A stretch of DNA of 64,000 nt from Streptomyces cyaneogriseus subsp. noncyanogenus (GTDB lineage Bacteria; Actinomycetota; Actinomycetes; Streptomycetales; Streptomycetaceae), in assembly GCF_000931445.1 (NCBI RefSeq), contig NZ_CP010849.1, positions 6,634,001 to 6,698,000 of the forward strand, in the 5' to 3' direction. The notes under the pieces were generated by a model, which saw only the letters and a list, made by a program, of their open reading frames with translations, made no database searches and was not told the origin of the DNA. Both the position numbers and the translations under genes were made by a program. Shown here in pieces: positions 17,903 through 26,776 of the stretch. The first letter of the stretch is position 1; each line of letters begins with the position of its first letter.

Positions 17903-18508
17903 ATGAGAAGGGCCGGACGGTCGACGACGGCGCCGAAGCGACGGTCCCCACAGGTGGGCCGCGGGGCTGCCCGGACGCCACCGTTGCGGCCCGGCGGCTA
18001 CGATCCGGCCGACTACGCCGCGTATGTGGTGAGCAGCGCCACGGAGGCTGGGGTGTCACCCCTGCTGCTGATGACCGTGCTCCACAACGAGGCGTACAAG
18101 CCGCACCATCCGCTGCTGGAGCGGCTGTGGCAGTGGTGGAAGGCTGAGGCGGCCTTCGGAGTGGCCAACATGCACCGCGCGACGTTCGAACAGGTCCGGC
18201 GAACGCACGGCCTGTCGGAGCGGTGGTCCGACCTCCGCGACGATCCCGCTTTCGCCATCCACGCCGCCGCCTTGCATCTGAGAGACCTCGACCGCCGTCT
18301 TCCGGAGCGGCATGTGCGCCGCTACACCCGCGACGAACTCCTCGCCTTGGGTTACAACGCGGGCGAGCGCAACATGCGAGCCTTCGCCCTGGGGGTCCCT
18401 CCGGGCCCCATGGCACGGTCGTACCTGCGTCGTTTCCGTGCACACCGTAGCCGGGCCGCCGAGGTCCTGGCGGACGGGGACGGGTCGCACGAGGCTACGT
18501 CCCGCTGA
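17903..18508 (+). CDS. Lytic-transglycosylase-like (lysozyme-fold) protein without a signal peptide
   Basis: A 201-residue protein. The segment VSPLLLMTVLHNEAYKP contains a likely catalytic Glu63, and later FGVANMHRATFEQVRRTHG and LLALGYNAGERNMRAF match the GxxN and YNxG motifs of SLT-type lysozyme folds that cleave peptidoglycan. ATG 17903 is chosen because GGGGAG lies seven bases upstream. The N-terminus is basic (MRRAGRSTTAPKRR) with no hydrophobic core, so no Sec signal is visible, which is odd for a peptidoglycan enzyme. The next gene (DUF6492) follows after 171 bases. Function is a family-level guess. Confidence 0.65.
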   Translation: MRRAGRSTTAPKRRSPQVGRGAARTPPLRPGGYDPADYAAYVVSSATEAGVSPLLLMTVLHNEAYKPHHPLLERLWQWWKAEAAFGVANMHRATFEQVRRTHGLSERWSDLRDDPAFAIHAAALHLRDLDRRLPERHVRRYTRDELLALGYNAGERNMRAFALGVPPGPMARSYLRRFRAHRSRAAEVLADGDGSHEATSR

Positions 18509-18679
18509 TCCTGCTCCTCGTCTTCGTCCAGGCCGCTCGCGAGGGCGCCCCGACGTGCTGTCCAGCGCCTCGTTGCGACGATGTCCACCAGCGGAGCGCC
18601 GGCCCCCGCGTGACGTTCCAGCTGCGGCGACCTCCATGGATTCACGGATCCCTGGAGGCGGACGGCTCAACTGTTCTCT

Positions 18680-19756
18680 ATGCTTCTTCGAATGCGGCAG
18701 CCGCACCACAGTGTCCCCCCGGCCATATCGGCGGCCGCGGTCGCTGGCGAGGGGTTCGGGGGCGACCGAGGCGGCGAGCTGCCGCCGATCAGCGTGGTCA
18801 TCCTTGCTGCGGAGAAGGACATGTCCGGGCTGGACGCCTGCATACGGGGTGTACTCGCTCACTCCCTGAACCCCGTCGTGCTGGTGCAGGTTGTCGCTCA
18901 GCGCCTACCGCCGCGGTCCCGGAACGATGTCGATTCGCGCGTCGTCTGGTTCGACGAGCGGCAGTGCGCGACCGGCAGCCGGAATGTGCGTCAGTACCTG
19001 CGGGACTCGGGCAGAGATCCGTCCACGGCCTCGTGGTACTTCCAGCAACTGGCGAAGATGCAGTGTTTCGACGTCCTTCCCGCGGGCGCGCCGGAGCATG
19101 TCCTGGTGGTCGACGCGGATTTCGTCTTCCTGCGTGACATGGCATTCGTCGACGGCCAGGGCAGATCCGTCCTGCCGTACGGCTATCCCCTCTCCTGGCG
19201 CCCGAACACCAGGGAGCACCGGCTGCCGGACCACCACACCGCGCTGGAGTCGGCTGGTCGGCTGATCCCGGGCTGGCTGCCTGTGGACGCCTACAGCGGT
19301 ATGCAACACCACATCGTTCTCGATCGCGCCATCGTGGGCGAACTGGTTCAGCGAGCCCAGGACGCACACGACATGCCCTTCTGGCAGGCGTTTCTGCGCA
19401 CCGCCGACCCCCGTAAGTGGACGGGCGCCTCCGAGTACGTCCTCTACCGGCACTTCGCCGCGCGCTTCTTCCCCGAACGCGTGCGCCATCGGCACGTCGA
19501 CACCGTCGACGTGATCCAGGCAGAGGGCCCCGGCGGCTTCGCCCTGTCCGAGGTGGTCGCCGCCGCCCGGGACTCGTCGCTGCACGCTGTCGGCTGTCAC
19601 CGTTTCCTCCGCTACGCGGAACGGCTCGCGACCATGGACTACATACCCGTCGACCTGCGCCGTACGGTATGCGCCGAGCCGGTGCCTCTCCAACTGCGAC
19701 TGGACAGCGGCCTGCTGACCATGGGCAGGGCGGTACCGCCCCTCACGCTCGACTGA
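18680..19756 (+). CDS. DUF6492 family protein, glycosyltransferase-like
   Basis: A 358-residue protein matching the actinobacterial DUF6492 pattern: ISVVILAAEKD near the N-terminus, GxWYFQQL-type TASWYFQQLAKMQ, a DxD in VLVVDADFVFL and YSGMQHHIVLD. The DxD and the Rossmann-like start suggest a nucleotide-sugar-dependent glycosyltransferase, unproven. No transmembrane helix is seen. The start is uncertain: ATG 18680 and ATG 18692 both lack a nearby ribosome binding site, and the first ~35 residues are variable-looking. The C-terminus (VPPLTLD) is followed by a degraded beta-propeller remnant. Confidence 0.7.
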   Translation: MLLRMRQPHHSVPPAISAAAVAGEGFGGDRGGELPPISVVILAAEKDMSGLDACIRGVLAHSLNPVVLVQVVAQRLPPRSRNDVDSRVVWFDERQCATGSRNVRQYLRDSGRDPSTASWYFQQLAKMQCFDVLPAGAPEHVLVVDADFVFLRDMAFVDGQGRSVLPYGYPLSWRPNTREHRLPDHHTALESAGRLIPGWLPVDAYSGMQHHIVLDRAIVGELVQRAQDAHDMPFWQAFLRTADPRKWTGASEYVLYRHFAARFFPERVRHRHVDTVDVIQAEGPGGFALSEVVAAARDSSLHAVGCHRFLRYAERLATMDYIPVDLRRTVCAEPVPLQLRLDSGLLTMGRAVPPLTLD

Positions 19757-19844
19757 GCGTCTCAGCTGTCCGTTCCGCACGAGCAGGGGACCCCCGGGGG
19801 GTGAGGCGCCCGCCGGTGGCACGCCGACGCCGTGGCGGCGCGCA

Positions 19845-20063
19845 TCAACCGGCGGGAAGACCGATCGCCGATACGGTCCCGTCGCCCCTGTTGGCGACGT
19901 GGACGCGACGGCTGTGGGGCTCGGTCTCGTCCACCTCCCCGGTCGCGGTGTCGATCGACGACACCGTGCCGGAACCGGAGTTGGCCACGTGGGCACGGTG
20001 TCTGCCGGGGTGGATCGCCACACCCGCGGGGTGCTGTCGGACCGGGATGCTCGCGACGACCTC
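19845..20063 (-). pseudogene. Remnant of a YVTN/YncE-type beta-propeller protein
   Basis: On the minus strand 72 codons read EVVASIPVRQHPAGVAIHP, then AHVANSGSGTVSSIDTATGEV, then VHVANRGDGTVSAIGLPAG and a stop. These are two blades of a surface-type YVTN propeller, with the region between them shortened. Upstream the same frame meets a TAG at once, and there is no start codon or ribosome binding site, so the fragment is dead. The rest of the spacer 19757-20105 holds nothing else I recognise. It is convergent with the DUF6492 gene. Confidence 0.75.
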
Positions 20064-20105
20064 CTATGTGGTGATCATGGCGGCAACTCGGGTGGGGGCC
20101 CGTGT

Positions 20106-22346
20106 CTAACGCCCGGCCCCGACCGGTGGGGCCGGGGCGGGCGCGGGGACCGCGTCGAGGACGGCGGCGGCCCGTGCCACGGGGTCGCCCGAAGCCCGCA
20201 CGGGGAAGTGGTCGCGCCGCAGGTTCCAGGCGTTCTCCAGCGCGAACCAGTCGAGGGCGACCGGGGCCCGTCCGGTGGCCAGCGCGGTGTCGAGGGAGTC
20301 GAGATACGTGCTCCAGCGCATCGCGTAGAAGCCGGAGACCAGGCCGGACCACTCCCGGTTGGCGTAGTCCCGCAGGCCGCCCGTGTCGCTGCCGGAACGG
20401 TGGCCCCAGGTGGTGAGCAGGGAACGGGCGTCGAACTCGGCGGCGGCCCGCTCCGCCTCGGTGGTGCCCCAGGACCTGGCGTCCGCCAGCCAGGGGCCGA
20501 GGAGGAACCGGGTGTCGGTGGCGAGCAGGTCGTCCAGGAGGGCGAGGTCGCGCATCCACTCGGCGGCCCGCTCACGGAAGCGGGGCAGGTCCCCGGCGTC
20601 GTAGGCGTCCTTGATCTGCGGCAGCAGGGAACGGCTGCGGTTGGCCAGGGCCTGCCGGGCGACGTCGACCAGATCGAAGCGGTAGGCGTCGGTGGTGCGC
20701 AGGGCGGGTGCGACCCGCAGGAGCTCGGCCAGCGCCTGGTGCACGGTGGCCGGGTCGTAGCGCATGGCGCCGGGGCTCCAGCTCGCCGCCTTGGTGGCCG
20801 TCAGCCGGGGGCGGGCGGTGAAGAGGCTGTCCTGCGCCTCGCTCCAGGTGCCGGACGGCATGCTGTACGGGCCGGTGCGCAGCAGTTCCCACGCTGTGGC
20901 GGCGTGCGGATCGGCACCGCCGTAGCGGCGCTCGGCGTACTGGGCGAACCACGTCCGGTGGTCCAGCGGGCCCGTGCGCCAGGCCAGTTCGGTGAACAGC
21001 TCGTAGGCGACGGGGTTGCCGCCGGTGCCTTCCGGGAGGTAGGCGATGCCCGCCAGGGCGCTGCCGGGCTTGGTGCGCCACTGCTCGAAGCGTTCCGTCC
21101 ACACCGCGGTGTTGGCGCCGATGGTGGTGTGCCCGCCGAAGTTGGGGATGGTGCCGAACGCGTACGGCGCGCCGTGCCAGGCGGCCTCCCGGTCGAGGCC
21201 GTCGTACCGGTCGGACAGGCCGTCGACGATGAGCAGCCTGCTCTTGTCGACGGCGTCGATGATCTGCGTCGAGGGGTTCTTCTGCCAGCCGATGAGCGTC
21301 CAGACGGCCCCGGGGCGCGCGGTCTGCAGCGCGTTCATCACGGCCTCGGCGGCGTCCGCGACGGGCACGTTCCCGGGCCGGCCGCCCTCGTGCAGCAGGT
21401 CCATCTTGTACATCGTGGAGTCGCCGAACAGCTTGCGCTGGTGGCGGTAGAACGAGGCGGCGACGCGGGGGAACATCTCGCTGCGCGGGTCGAGCCAGTC
21501 GGGCCGCTCGAAGCCGACCCAGCTCCCCTGCGGGACGACCGGCCCGGTGGGGTTCTTCTCCGTGAACTTCGGGGGCACGGTGCCGTAGTAGCCGGGCAGG
21601 ACCGGGGTCATCCCGAGCAGGCGCAGCCGGTCGGCGATCCTGCGGCCGAGGGCGGCGCGGTCCTTCAGCAGCCGCTCGGTGACGGGGCCGCCGAAGCCGG
21701 ACATGTTCTGCATCAGCCACCACGGCTGGTGGGCCGGGCCGGGGATCCAGTTCCGGAGCTCGTCCGGGGAGTAGCCGAACTGCTGGAGGGTCTCGTAATA
21801 GACGGCGTCGGCGCCCATCTGCACGAACACCTCGTTCACGCCGTGCAGGGCGAGCAGGTCGATCTGCCGCTCGTAGGAGGCCCAGTCGCGGTAGGCGCCG
21901 GAGTAGCCGTCGTCGGTGTCGTTGAGCGCGAAACGGTGCGGCACCGAGGCGTCCTTGCGGACGGCGGCGGGAGCGGGCAGGACGCGGGGCAGCTTCGCCG
22001 TACTCCGCCCGGGCCAGCCGATGTCCACCTTCGCCGTGTACTTCAGGTACCAGTTGACGCCGCTGAGGATCACGGCGGGGCTGGTGCCCTGGACGCGTAC
22101 CCGGCCGGCGCGGCCGGAGACGGTGAAGTAGTCGCCGGAGGCCGGACGGCTCACCGGGACGAGGCGGAACTGCGAGACATGGCGGGGCAGCAGCCGGGCG
22201 AGTGCCGCTCTGGCGGGGTGGACGGCGAAGGCCGGCCCGCCCGGTGGAGCGGCCGCCGCGGGGGAGGAGACGGGGCCCAGGACCGTGGTGAGAAGGGCGA
22301 GGGCGGTGGCCGCGCACAGGGCGGCGCGGGATCTGAGGCTTCTCAC
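20106..22346 (-). CDS. Secreted alpha-N-acetylglucosaminidase, GH89 (NAGLU family)
   Basis: A 746-residue exo-glycosidase. A Sec signal (MRSLRSRAALCAATALALL to AAA-AP, ~1-33) is followed by the small N-terminal α/β domain (~45-130), the TIM barrel (~135-470; RFALNDTDDGYSGAYRDW, HGVNEVFVQMGADAVYYET, WWLMQNMSGFGGP, YKMDLLHEGG, WTLIGWQKNP) and the helical C-terminal domain, the full GH89 plan. The family removes terminal α-linked GlcNAc from heparan- or mucin-type glycans. The start is GTG 22346. Upstream lie a short spacer and the lysR gene. It is one of two host-glycan-type glycosidases within 7 kb. The mature protein should be extracellular. Confidence 0.92.
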   Translation of the reverse strand: MRSLRSRAALCAATALALLTTVLGPVSSPAAAAPPGGPAFAVHPARAALARLLPRHVSQFRLVPVSRPASGDYFTVSGRAGRVRVQGTSPAVILSGVNWYLKYTAKVDIGWPGRSTAKLPRVLPAPAAVRKDASVPHRFALNDTDDGYSGAYRDWASYERQIDLLALHGVNEVFVQMGADAVYYETLQQFGYSPDELRNWIPGPAHQPWWLMQNMSGFGGPVTERLLKDRAALGRRIADRLRLLGMTPVLPGYYGTVPPKFTEKNPTGPVVPQGSWVGFERPDWLDPRSEMFPRVAASFYRHQRKLFGDSTMYKMDLLHEGGRPGNVPVADAAEAVMNALQTARPGAVWTLIGWQKNPSTQIIDAVDKSRLLIVDGLSDRYDGLDREAAWHGAPYAFGTIPNFGGHTTIGANTAVWTERFEQWRTKPGSALAGIAYLPEGTGGNPVAYELFTELAWRTGPLDHRTWFAQYAERRYGGADPHAATAWELLRTGPYSMPSGTWSEAQDSLFTARPRLTATKAASWSPGAMRYDPATVHQALAELLRVAPALRTTDAYRFDLVDVARQALANRSRSLLPQIKDAYDAGDLPRFRERAAEWMRDLALLDDLLATDTRFLLGPWLADARSWGTTEAERAAAEFDARSLLTTWGHRSGSDTGGLRDYANREWSGLVSGFYAMRWSTYLDSLDTALATGRAPVALDWFALENAWNLRRDHFPVRASGDPVARAAAVLDAVPAPAPAPPVGAGR

Positions 22347-22492
22347 GGGTCACCTCGAGGTATTCAGTTGACGGGGTGCTCGCCAACATGGGGGCTGCGG
22401 GACCACCCGTCAAGAGCGCCCGCCCGGCCGCGCCGGCAGGACGGCCGGAACCGTCGGTCACCTGGGCACCACCGGGGCGGGCGGTGGAGGCC

Positions 22493-23464
22493 TCACCCCG
22501 GCCGGCCGCCGCGCGGACCGCTCCCGGTCTTCGCGGGGGCCGGCCGTCCGGGCCGCCCGGGCGCGGGCCACGGTCCGCCCGCCACCACCGCCGAGGGCGT
22601 GCCCTCGGGCCGCGGCAGCCCGCCCGTCAGGATGGCCGTCGCCAGGGCGTCCGCCGCGCTCTGGGCGGCGGGGCGGTGGCGGCCGTGGAGGAGGACGAAG
22701 TCGACCGCGCCGAGTTCCGGCAGCCCCGACCTGCCCGTCGGCACCCGGACCAGGCCGGGCGGGACGAGCCCGCGGGAGTGCGCCATCACGCCGAGTCCCG
22801 CGCGGGCCGCCGCGATCAGCCCGTTGAGGCTGCCGCTGGTGCACGCCACCCGCCAGGCGCGGCCCTGCCGCTGCAACGCCTCCAGGGCGAGCGCCCGGGT
22901 GATGCCGGGCGGCGGGTAGACGATCAGCGGGACGGGACGGTCGGGGTCGAGGCGGAGCCGCTCCGCGCCGATCCACACCAGGCGGTCGCGCCAGACCAGT
23001 TCCCCGCGCGGGTCCTCGGCCCGCCGCTTGGCCAGCACCAGATCCAGCTTCCCGGCGGCCAGCCGCTCGTGCAGGATGCCGGACAGCTCCACCGTCAGCT
23101 CCAGCTCGACCTCGGGGTGGTCGTGCCGGAAGCCCTCCAGGATCTCCGGCAGCCGGGTCAGCACGAAGTCCTCCGACGCCCCGAACCGCAGCCGGCCGCG
23201 CAGCCGGGGGCCGGTGAAGAACGCCGTCGCCTGCTCGTGCACCTCGAGGATCCGGCGCGCGAAACCCAGCATCGCCTCACCGTCCTCGGTCAGCTCCACC
23301 GAGTGGGTGTCCCGGGTGAAGAGCTGCCGTCCGGTGGCGCCCTCCAGGCGCCGCACATGCTGGCTGACGGTCGACTGGCGCACTCCGAGCCGGCGGGCGG
23401 CCTGGGTGAAACTCAGGGTCTGGGCCACCGACAGGAAGGTGCGCAGGTGGGACGGGTCGTACAT
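22493..23464 (-). CDS. LysR family transcriptional regulator
   Basis: A 323-residue LTTR. The N-terminal winged helix-turn-helix is clear (LRTFLSVAQTLSFTQAARRL, then RQSTVSQHVRRLE), followed by an effector-binding domain (~90-295) with LRFGASEDF and a glycine/arginine-rich tail. Start ATG 23464 (MYDPSHLRTF) fits the family better than the in-frame start eight codons upstream. It is divergent from the bile-acid-symporter-like gene 178 bases away, the classic LysR-target arrangement, so that transporter is the likely target. Ligand unknown. Confidence 0.9.
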   Translation of the reverse strand: MYDPSHLRTFLSVAQTLSFTQAARRLGVRQSTVSQHVRRLEGATGRQLFTRDTHSVELTEDGEAMLGFARRILEVHEQATAFFTGPRLRGRLRFGASEDFVLTRLPEILEGFRHDHPEVELELTVELSGILHERLAAGKLDLVLAKRRAEDPRGELVWRDRLVWIGAERLRLDPDRPVPLIVYPPPGITRALALEALQRQGRAWRVACTSGSLNGLIAAARAGLGVMAHSRGLVPPGLVRVPTGRSGLPELGAVDFVLLHGRHRPAAQSAADALATAILTGGLPRPEGTPSAVVAGGPWPAPGRPGRPAPAKTGSGPRGGRPG

Positions 23465-23642
23465 GCCGGCCACGTTACCCGCTGCCATCGCGGATCGTGA
23501 TGACAGTCAGAGCGGTGTGCGGGATTCCCGATCGCCGGAGCAAGGAGCACGATGAAAGGGGGGACCCGTGTTCCCGGGTCACCCCCGTGCCGCCCGCGTC
23601 CCTGCCGGGGGCGAGAACCAGACAGCGAGCAAGTGGAGCACC

Positions 23643-24680
23643 GTGAAGCGCCTGCGATGGCCCCGTTGGATGCCGGTCGACCCGTACATCGTGCTGCTGC
23701 TCGGGACGGTGGGCCTCGCGGCGCTGCTGCCCGCGCGCGGCACCGCGGCGGACGCCGTCTCCGGCACCTCCACGGCGGCGATCGCGTTCCTGTTCTTCCT
23801 GTACGGGGCCCGGCTCTCCACCCGTGAGGCGCTGGACGGCCTGCGCCACTGGCGACTCCACGTCACCGTGCTGGCCTGCACCTTCGTCGTCTTCCCGCTG
23901 CTGGGGCTGGCGGCGCGCGGCCTGGTCCCGGTCTTCCTGACCCACCCCCTGTACCAGGGCCTGCTCTTCCTCACCCTGGTCCCGTCGACCATCCAGTCCT
24001 CCATCGCCTTCACCTCCATCGCCCGCGGCAACGTGCCCGCCGCCATCTGCGCGGGCTCCTTCTCCTCCCTGGTGGGCATCGTCGCCACCCCGCTGCTGGC
24101 CGCCGCCCTGCTCGGCGGCACCGGCGGGGGATTCTCCGCGGACGCGCTGCTGGAGATCGTCCTGCAGTTGCTGGTGCCGTTCGTCGCGGGCCAGTTGCTG
24201 CGGCGCTGGATCGGCGGCTTCGTCACCCGGCACAAGAAGGGGCTCGGCCTCGTCGACCGCGGATCGATCCTGCTCGTGGTCTACACCGCGTTCAGCGAGG
24301 GCGTGGTCCACGGCATCTGGCACCAGGTGAGCCCGGTGCGGCTGGCCGGGCTGCTGGCCGTGGAGGTCGTCCTGCTCGCCGTGATGCTCGCCCTGACCTG
24401 GTACGGCGCCAAGGCGCTGGGGTTCGGGCGCGAGGACCGCATCGCGATCCAGTTCGCGGGCTCGAAGAAGTCCCTCGCCGCCGGGCTGCCCATGGCCGGC
24501 GTCCTGTTCGGCGTGCACGCCTCGCTGGCCGTGCTGCCGCTGATGCTCTTCCACCAGATGCAGCTCATGGTGTGCGCGGTGATCGCCAAACGCCGGGCCC
24601 GCGACGGCGACGCGGAGGAGTCGGCGCGGGGCCCGCGGGGCGCGCGTACGGAGGTCGGCACCGGGACGCGGTCCGGCTGA
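23643..24680 (+). CDS. Bile acid:sodium symporter-like (SBF-like) membrane transporter
   Basis: A 345-residue integral membrane protein with about nine to ten hydrophobic segments, starting PYIVLLLGTVGLAALLP. The blocks FLFFLYGARLSTREALDGL, LVPSTIQSSIAFTSIARGN and AIQFAGSKKSLAAGLPMAG are typical of the SBF-like branch of the BASS superfamily, in which unwound helices bear Na+ and substrate sites. GTG 23643 follows TGGAG; an upstream ATG at 23568 gives a non-family extension. The probable substrate is an organic anion, not determinable here. It is divergent from lysR and convergent with the sialidase gene over a small hairpin. Confidence 0.85.
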   Translation: MKRLRWPRWMPVDPYIVLLLGTVGLAALLPARGTAADAVSGTSTAAIAFLFFLYGARLSTREALDGLRHWRLHVTVLACTFVVFPLLGLAARGLVPVFLTHPLYQGLLFLTLVPSTIQSSIAFTSIARGNVPAAICAGSFSSLVGIVATPLLAAALLGGTGGGFSADALLEIVLQLLVPFVAGQLLRRWIGGFVTRHKKGLGLVDRGSILLVVYTAFSEGVVHGIWHQVSPVRLAGLLAVEVVLLAVMLALTWYGAKALGFGREDRIAIQFAGSKKSLAAGLPMAGVLFGVHASLAVLPLMLFHQMQLMVCAVIAKRRARDGDAEESARGPRGARTEVGTGTRSG

Positions 24681-24707
24681 GCCGCCCGCCGGGGAGCCGG
24701 GGGCGGC
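24681..24707. terminator. Hairpin between convergent SBF-like and sialidase genes
   Basis: GCCGCCC pairs with GGGCGGC across 13 bases that can themselves fold (CCGG/CCGG). It begins immediately after the transporter stop codon. No U-run is visible, as is common in Streptomyces. Confidence 0.5.
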
Positions 24708-24721
24708 CGGGCACCGGCAGG

Positions 24722-26611
24722 TCAGCCGCCGGGACGCACCGTGTCCATAGGCAGCGACAGGACGGTGCCCTGCGGCGCCCCGGCCGTGCGCAGCCCGGCG
24801 ACCTCCCCGTCGGTCAGCGCCCGGTCCCAGACCCGTACCTCGTCGATCGCCCCGGTGAAGGAGGCCCGGCCGTCCATGCGCCGGCCCACATGCACGCCGA
24901 ACGGTGAGTTCCGGCTGACCGAGCCGGGCACGTCCGCCACCGTGCCGAGCACCGCGCCGTCGGCGAACAGGGTCAGCCGCCCCTGGCCGCGGCGCAGCAC
25001 CAGATGGTGCCAGCGGCCGTCGTTGCGGGCGCCCGGGGCCCGTACGTAGGCCGACCGCGGGGCGGACACGCCGTCGCGCGCGGTGATCAGGCCCTGGACG
25101 CGGTCGTGCGCGGGCTCGGCCCGCAGCCACACCTGGGGCTGGGTGGTGCCCACCCCGCCCATCCACAGCAGCGGCTGCTCCCCGCGGGCCGCCGTGTACC
25201 GGAACCAGAGCGATGCCGTGAAGTCCTCGGTGCCCAGGGGCAGCGCCGCGCGGTACGGCAGCCGTACGGCGTCGTCGGCGCCGTCGAAGGCGATCGCGCC
25301 GCCGATCGCGCCGTCCGTGACCGCGGCGCCGCCGAGGACCGCCGCGGGCGGGGCGCCCGGCGCGAGGTCCGGTGTGACCGGGTCGGGGCCGCGGCGCGGG
25401 GCCAGCCACTCCTCGGTGAAGCGGGCGAAGCGGATCTCGTCGCGCGCGTCGGCCTCCCCGCCCTCGTACAGCAGCCCGACGGTGCCCTCGTCGTCCACGG
25501 CCACCAGATCGGAGTAGCCGGACCAGTCCCGGGTGACGACGGTGGCGCGGTCCACGCCCTCCCAGGTGGCGCCGCCGTCGTAGGAGGAGCGGACCACCAT
25601 CGTGCGGCGGCGGTCGGGGTCGGCCGGGGCGGACAGCAGCAGGCGGTCGCCCAGGCGGAGCAGGGCGCCCTGCACCTGGGGCGTGGCGAAGTCGGGAAGG
25701 GCCCGGAAGGGCGCGGCGAAGGTGTCGCCGCCGTCCCGGCTGACGGCCTGGGTGCGGTGGCCGAGGTCGGTGCCGTCCTGTTCCCGGCCGCTGACCAGGA
25801 GGGAGCCGTCGGCCAGCTCGGCGAGGGTCAGCTCGGACGGCTTCTGCCGGAAGGGCCCGCCGGCGGGGACCGGCCAGGTGTCGGTGGCGCCGATCCGCCA
25901 GTTCTCCCCGCCGTCGTCGCTGACCGCCAGCGCCGCGTGGTTGGCGGTGACCCGGCCGCCGTCCCAGGTCTCGGCGTTGACGCCGAACACCAGGCGCCCG
26001 GAGTGCGCGCCGCGGGTGAGCTGGACGCCGTGCACGGGTCCGGTGGCGTACCAGGAGTTCCAGTGGGCGGGGCGGATGTCGCCGCTCAGGTCGCGCGGCG
26101 CCGACCAGGTGAGACCGTCGTCGTCGCTGTACTGGAGATGGGGCCGGCGGTCGCAGGGGACCCCGCAGCCGGCCGCGTCCGCCCGTCCGGTGTTGTAGGT
26201 CTCGGCGAGCAGGACGCGGCCGGTCTCCCGGTCCACGAGCGGGACCGGGTTGCCGTGTGTGTCGCCGCCGCCCTCGTTGACGACCGACAGCGGGCCCCAG
26301 GTCCGGCCGCCGTCGGTGGAGCGCCTGAGGACGATGTCGATGTCGGCGGCGTCCCCGCAGTTGAGGACCCGGCCCTCGGCGAAGGCGAGGAGGGTTCCGG
26401 CGGTCGTCCGCACGATCGCCGGGATGCGGAAACAGGCGTAACCGGGTTCCCGGCCCGCCTGGAAGAGGACCTGTTCCTCGAACAGCGGTGCGCGGCCGGG
26501 CAGTCCGGTGCCGGACCGGGCGGGGGAGGCGGCCGTCGCGGCGAGCGCGAGCAGCGCGGTCAGGGTGGTCCCGAGACGGGTACGCGGACGGGTACGCGGT
26601 CGTGCCGGCAC
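24722..26611 (-). CDS. Secreted exo-alpha-sialidase (GH33) with C-terminal LamG domain
   Basis: A 629-residue secreted sialidase: signal peptide (~14-32), a six-bladed propeller (~40-400) and a concanavalin/LamG-like domain (~430-625). The propeller has the FRIP motif (CFRIPAIVRT), the Arg/Asp region FAEGRVLNCGDAADIDIVLRR, and Asp-box repeats STDGGRTW, SDDDGLTW, SDDGGENW, SRDGGDTF and SYDGGATW. GH33 enzymes release terminal sialic acid from glycoproteins and glycolipids, and the LamG domain probably binds carbohydrate. The start is GTG 26611 with a weak AAGGGCAGG upstream. It converges with the SBF-like transporter. No sialic-acid catabolic genes (nanA/nanE) are seen nearby. Confidence 0.92.
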   Translation of the reverse strand: MPARPRTRPRTRLGTTLTALLALAATAASPARSGTGLPGRAPLFEEQVLFQAGREPGYACFRIPAIVRTTAGTLLAFAEGRVLNCGDAADIDIVLRRSTDGGRTWGPLSVVNEGGGDTHGNPVPLVDRETGRVLLAETYNTGRADAAGCGVPCDRRPHLQYSDDDGLTWSAPRDLSGDIRPAHWNSWYATGPVHGVQLTRGAHSGRLVFGVNAETWDGGRVTANHAALAVSDDGGENWRIGATDTWPVPAGGPFRQKPSELTLAELADGSLLVSGREQDGTDLGHRTQAVSRDGGDTFAAPFRALPDFATPQVQGALLRLGDRLLLSAPADPDRRRTMVVRSSYDGGATWEGVDRATVVTRDWSGYSDLVAVDDEGTVGLLYEGGEADARDEIRFARFTEEWLAPRRGPDPVTPDLAPGAPPAAVLGGAAVTDGAIGGAIAFDGADDAVRLPYRAALPLGTEDFTASLWFRYTAARGEQPLLWMGGVGTTQPQVWLRAEPAHDRVQGLITARDGVSAPRSAYVRAPGARNDGRWHHLVLRRGQGRLTLFADGAVLGTVADVPGSVSRNSPFGVHVGRRMDGRASFTGAIDEVRVWDRALTDGEVAGLRTAGAPQGTVLSLPMDTVRPGG

Positions 26612-26776
26612 GGAGCGGCCTGCCCTTCGGGGGTTCTGGTCGAGGGTTTGGGGTCCAGGGGTCGAGACGTCGTCGTCCGGACATCAGGACGCCCCGCGTC
26701 CGATGCGCGCCCGACCGACGTTAGAGCGGGCGGGCGCTCGCCACAAAGAAGACCGCGCGCGTGTCGTCCGCGCCGC

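Noticed and set aside
19786..19803. GC-palindrome (ACCCCCGGGGGGT) after the DUF6492 gene as a terminator
   Set aside because: The palindrome has no room for a loop, so a stable hairpin is unlikely.
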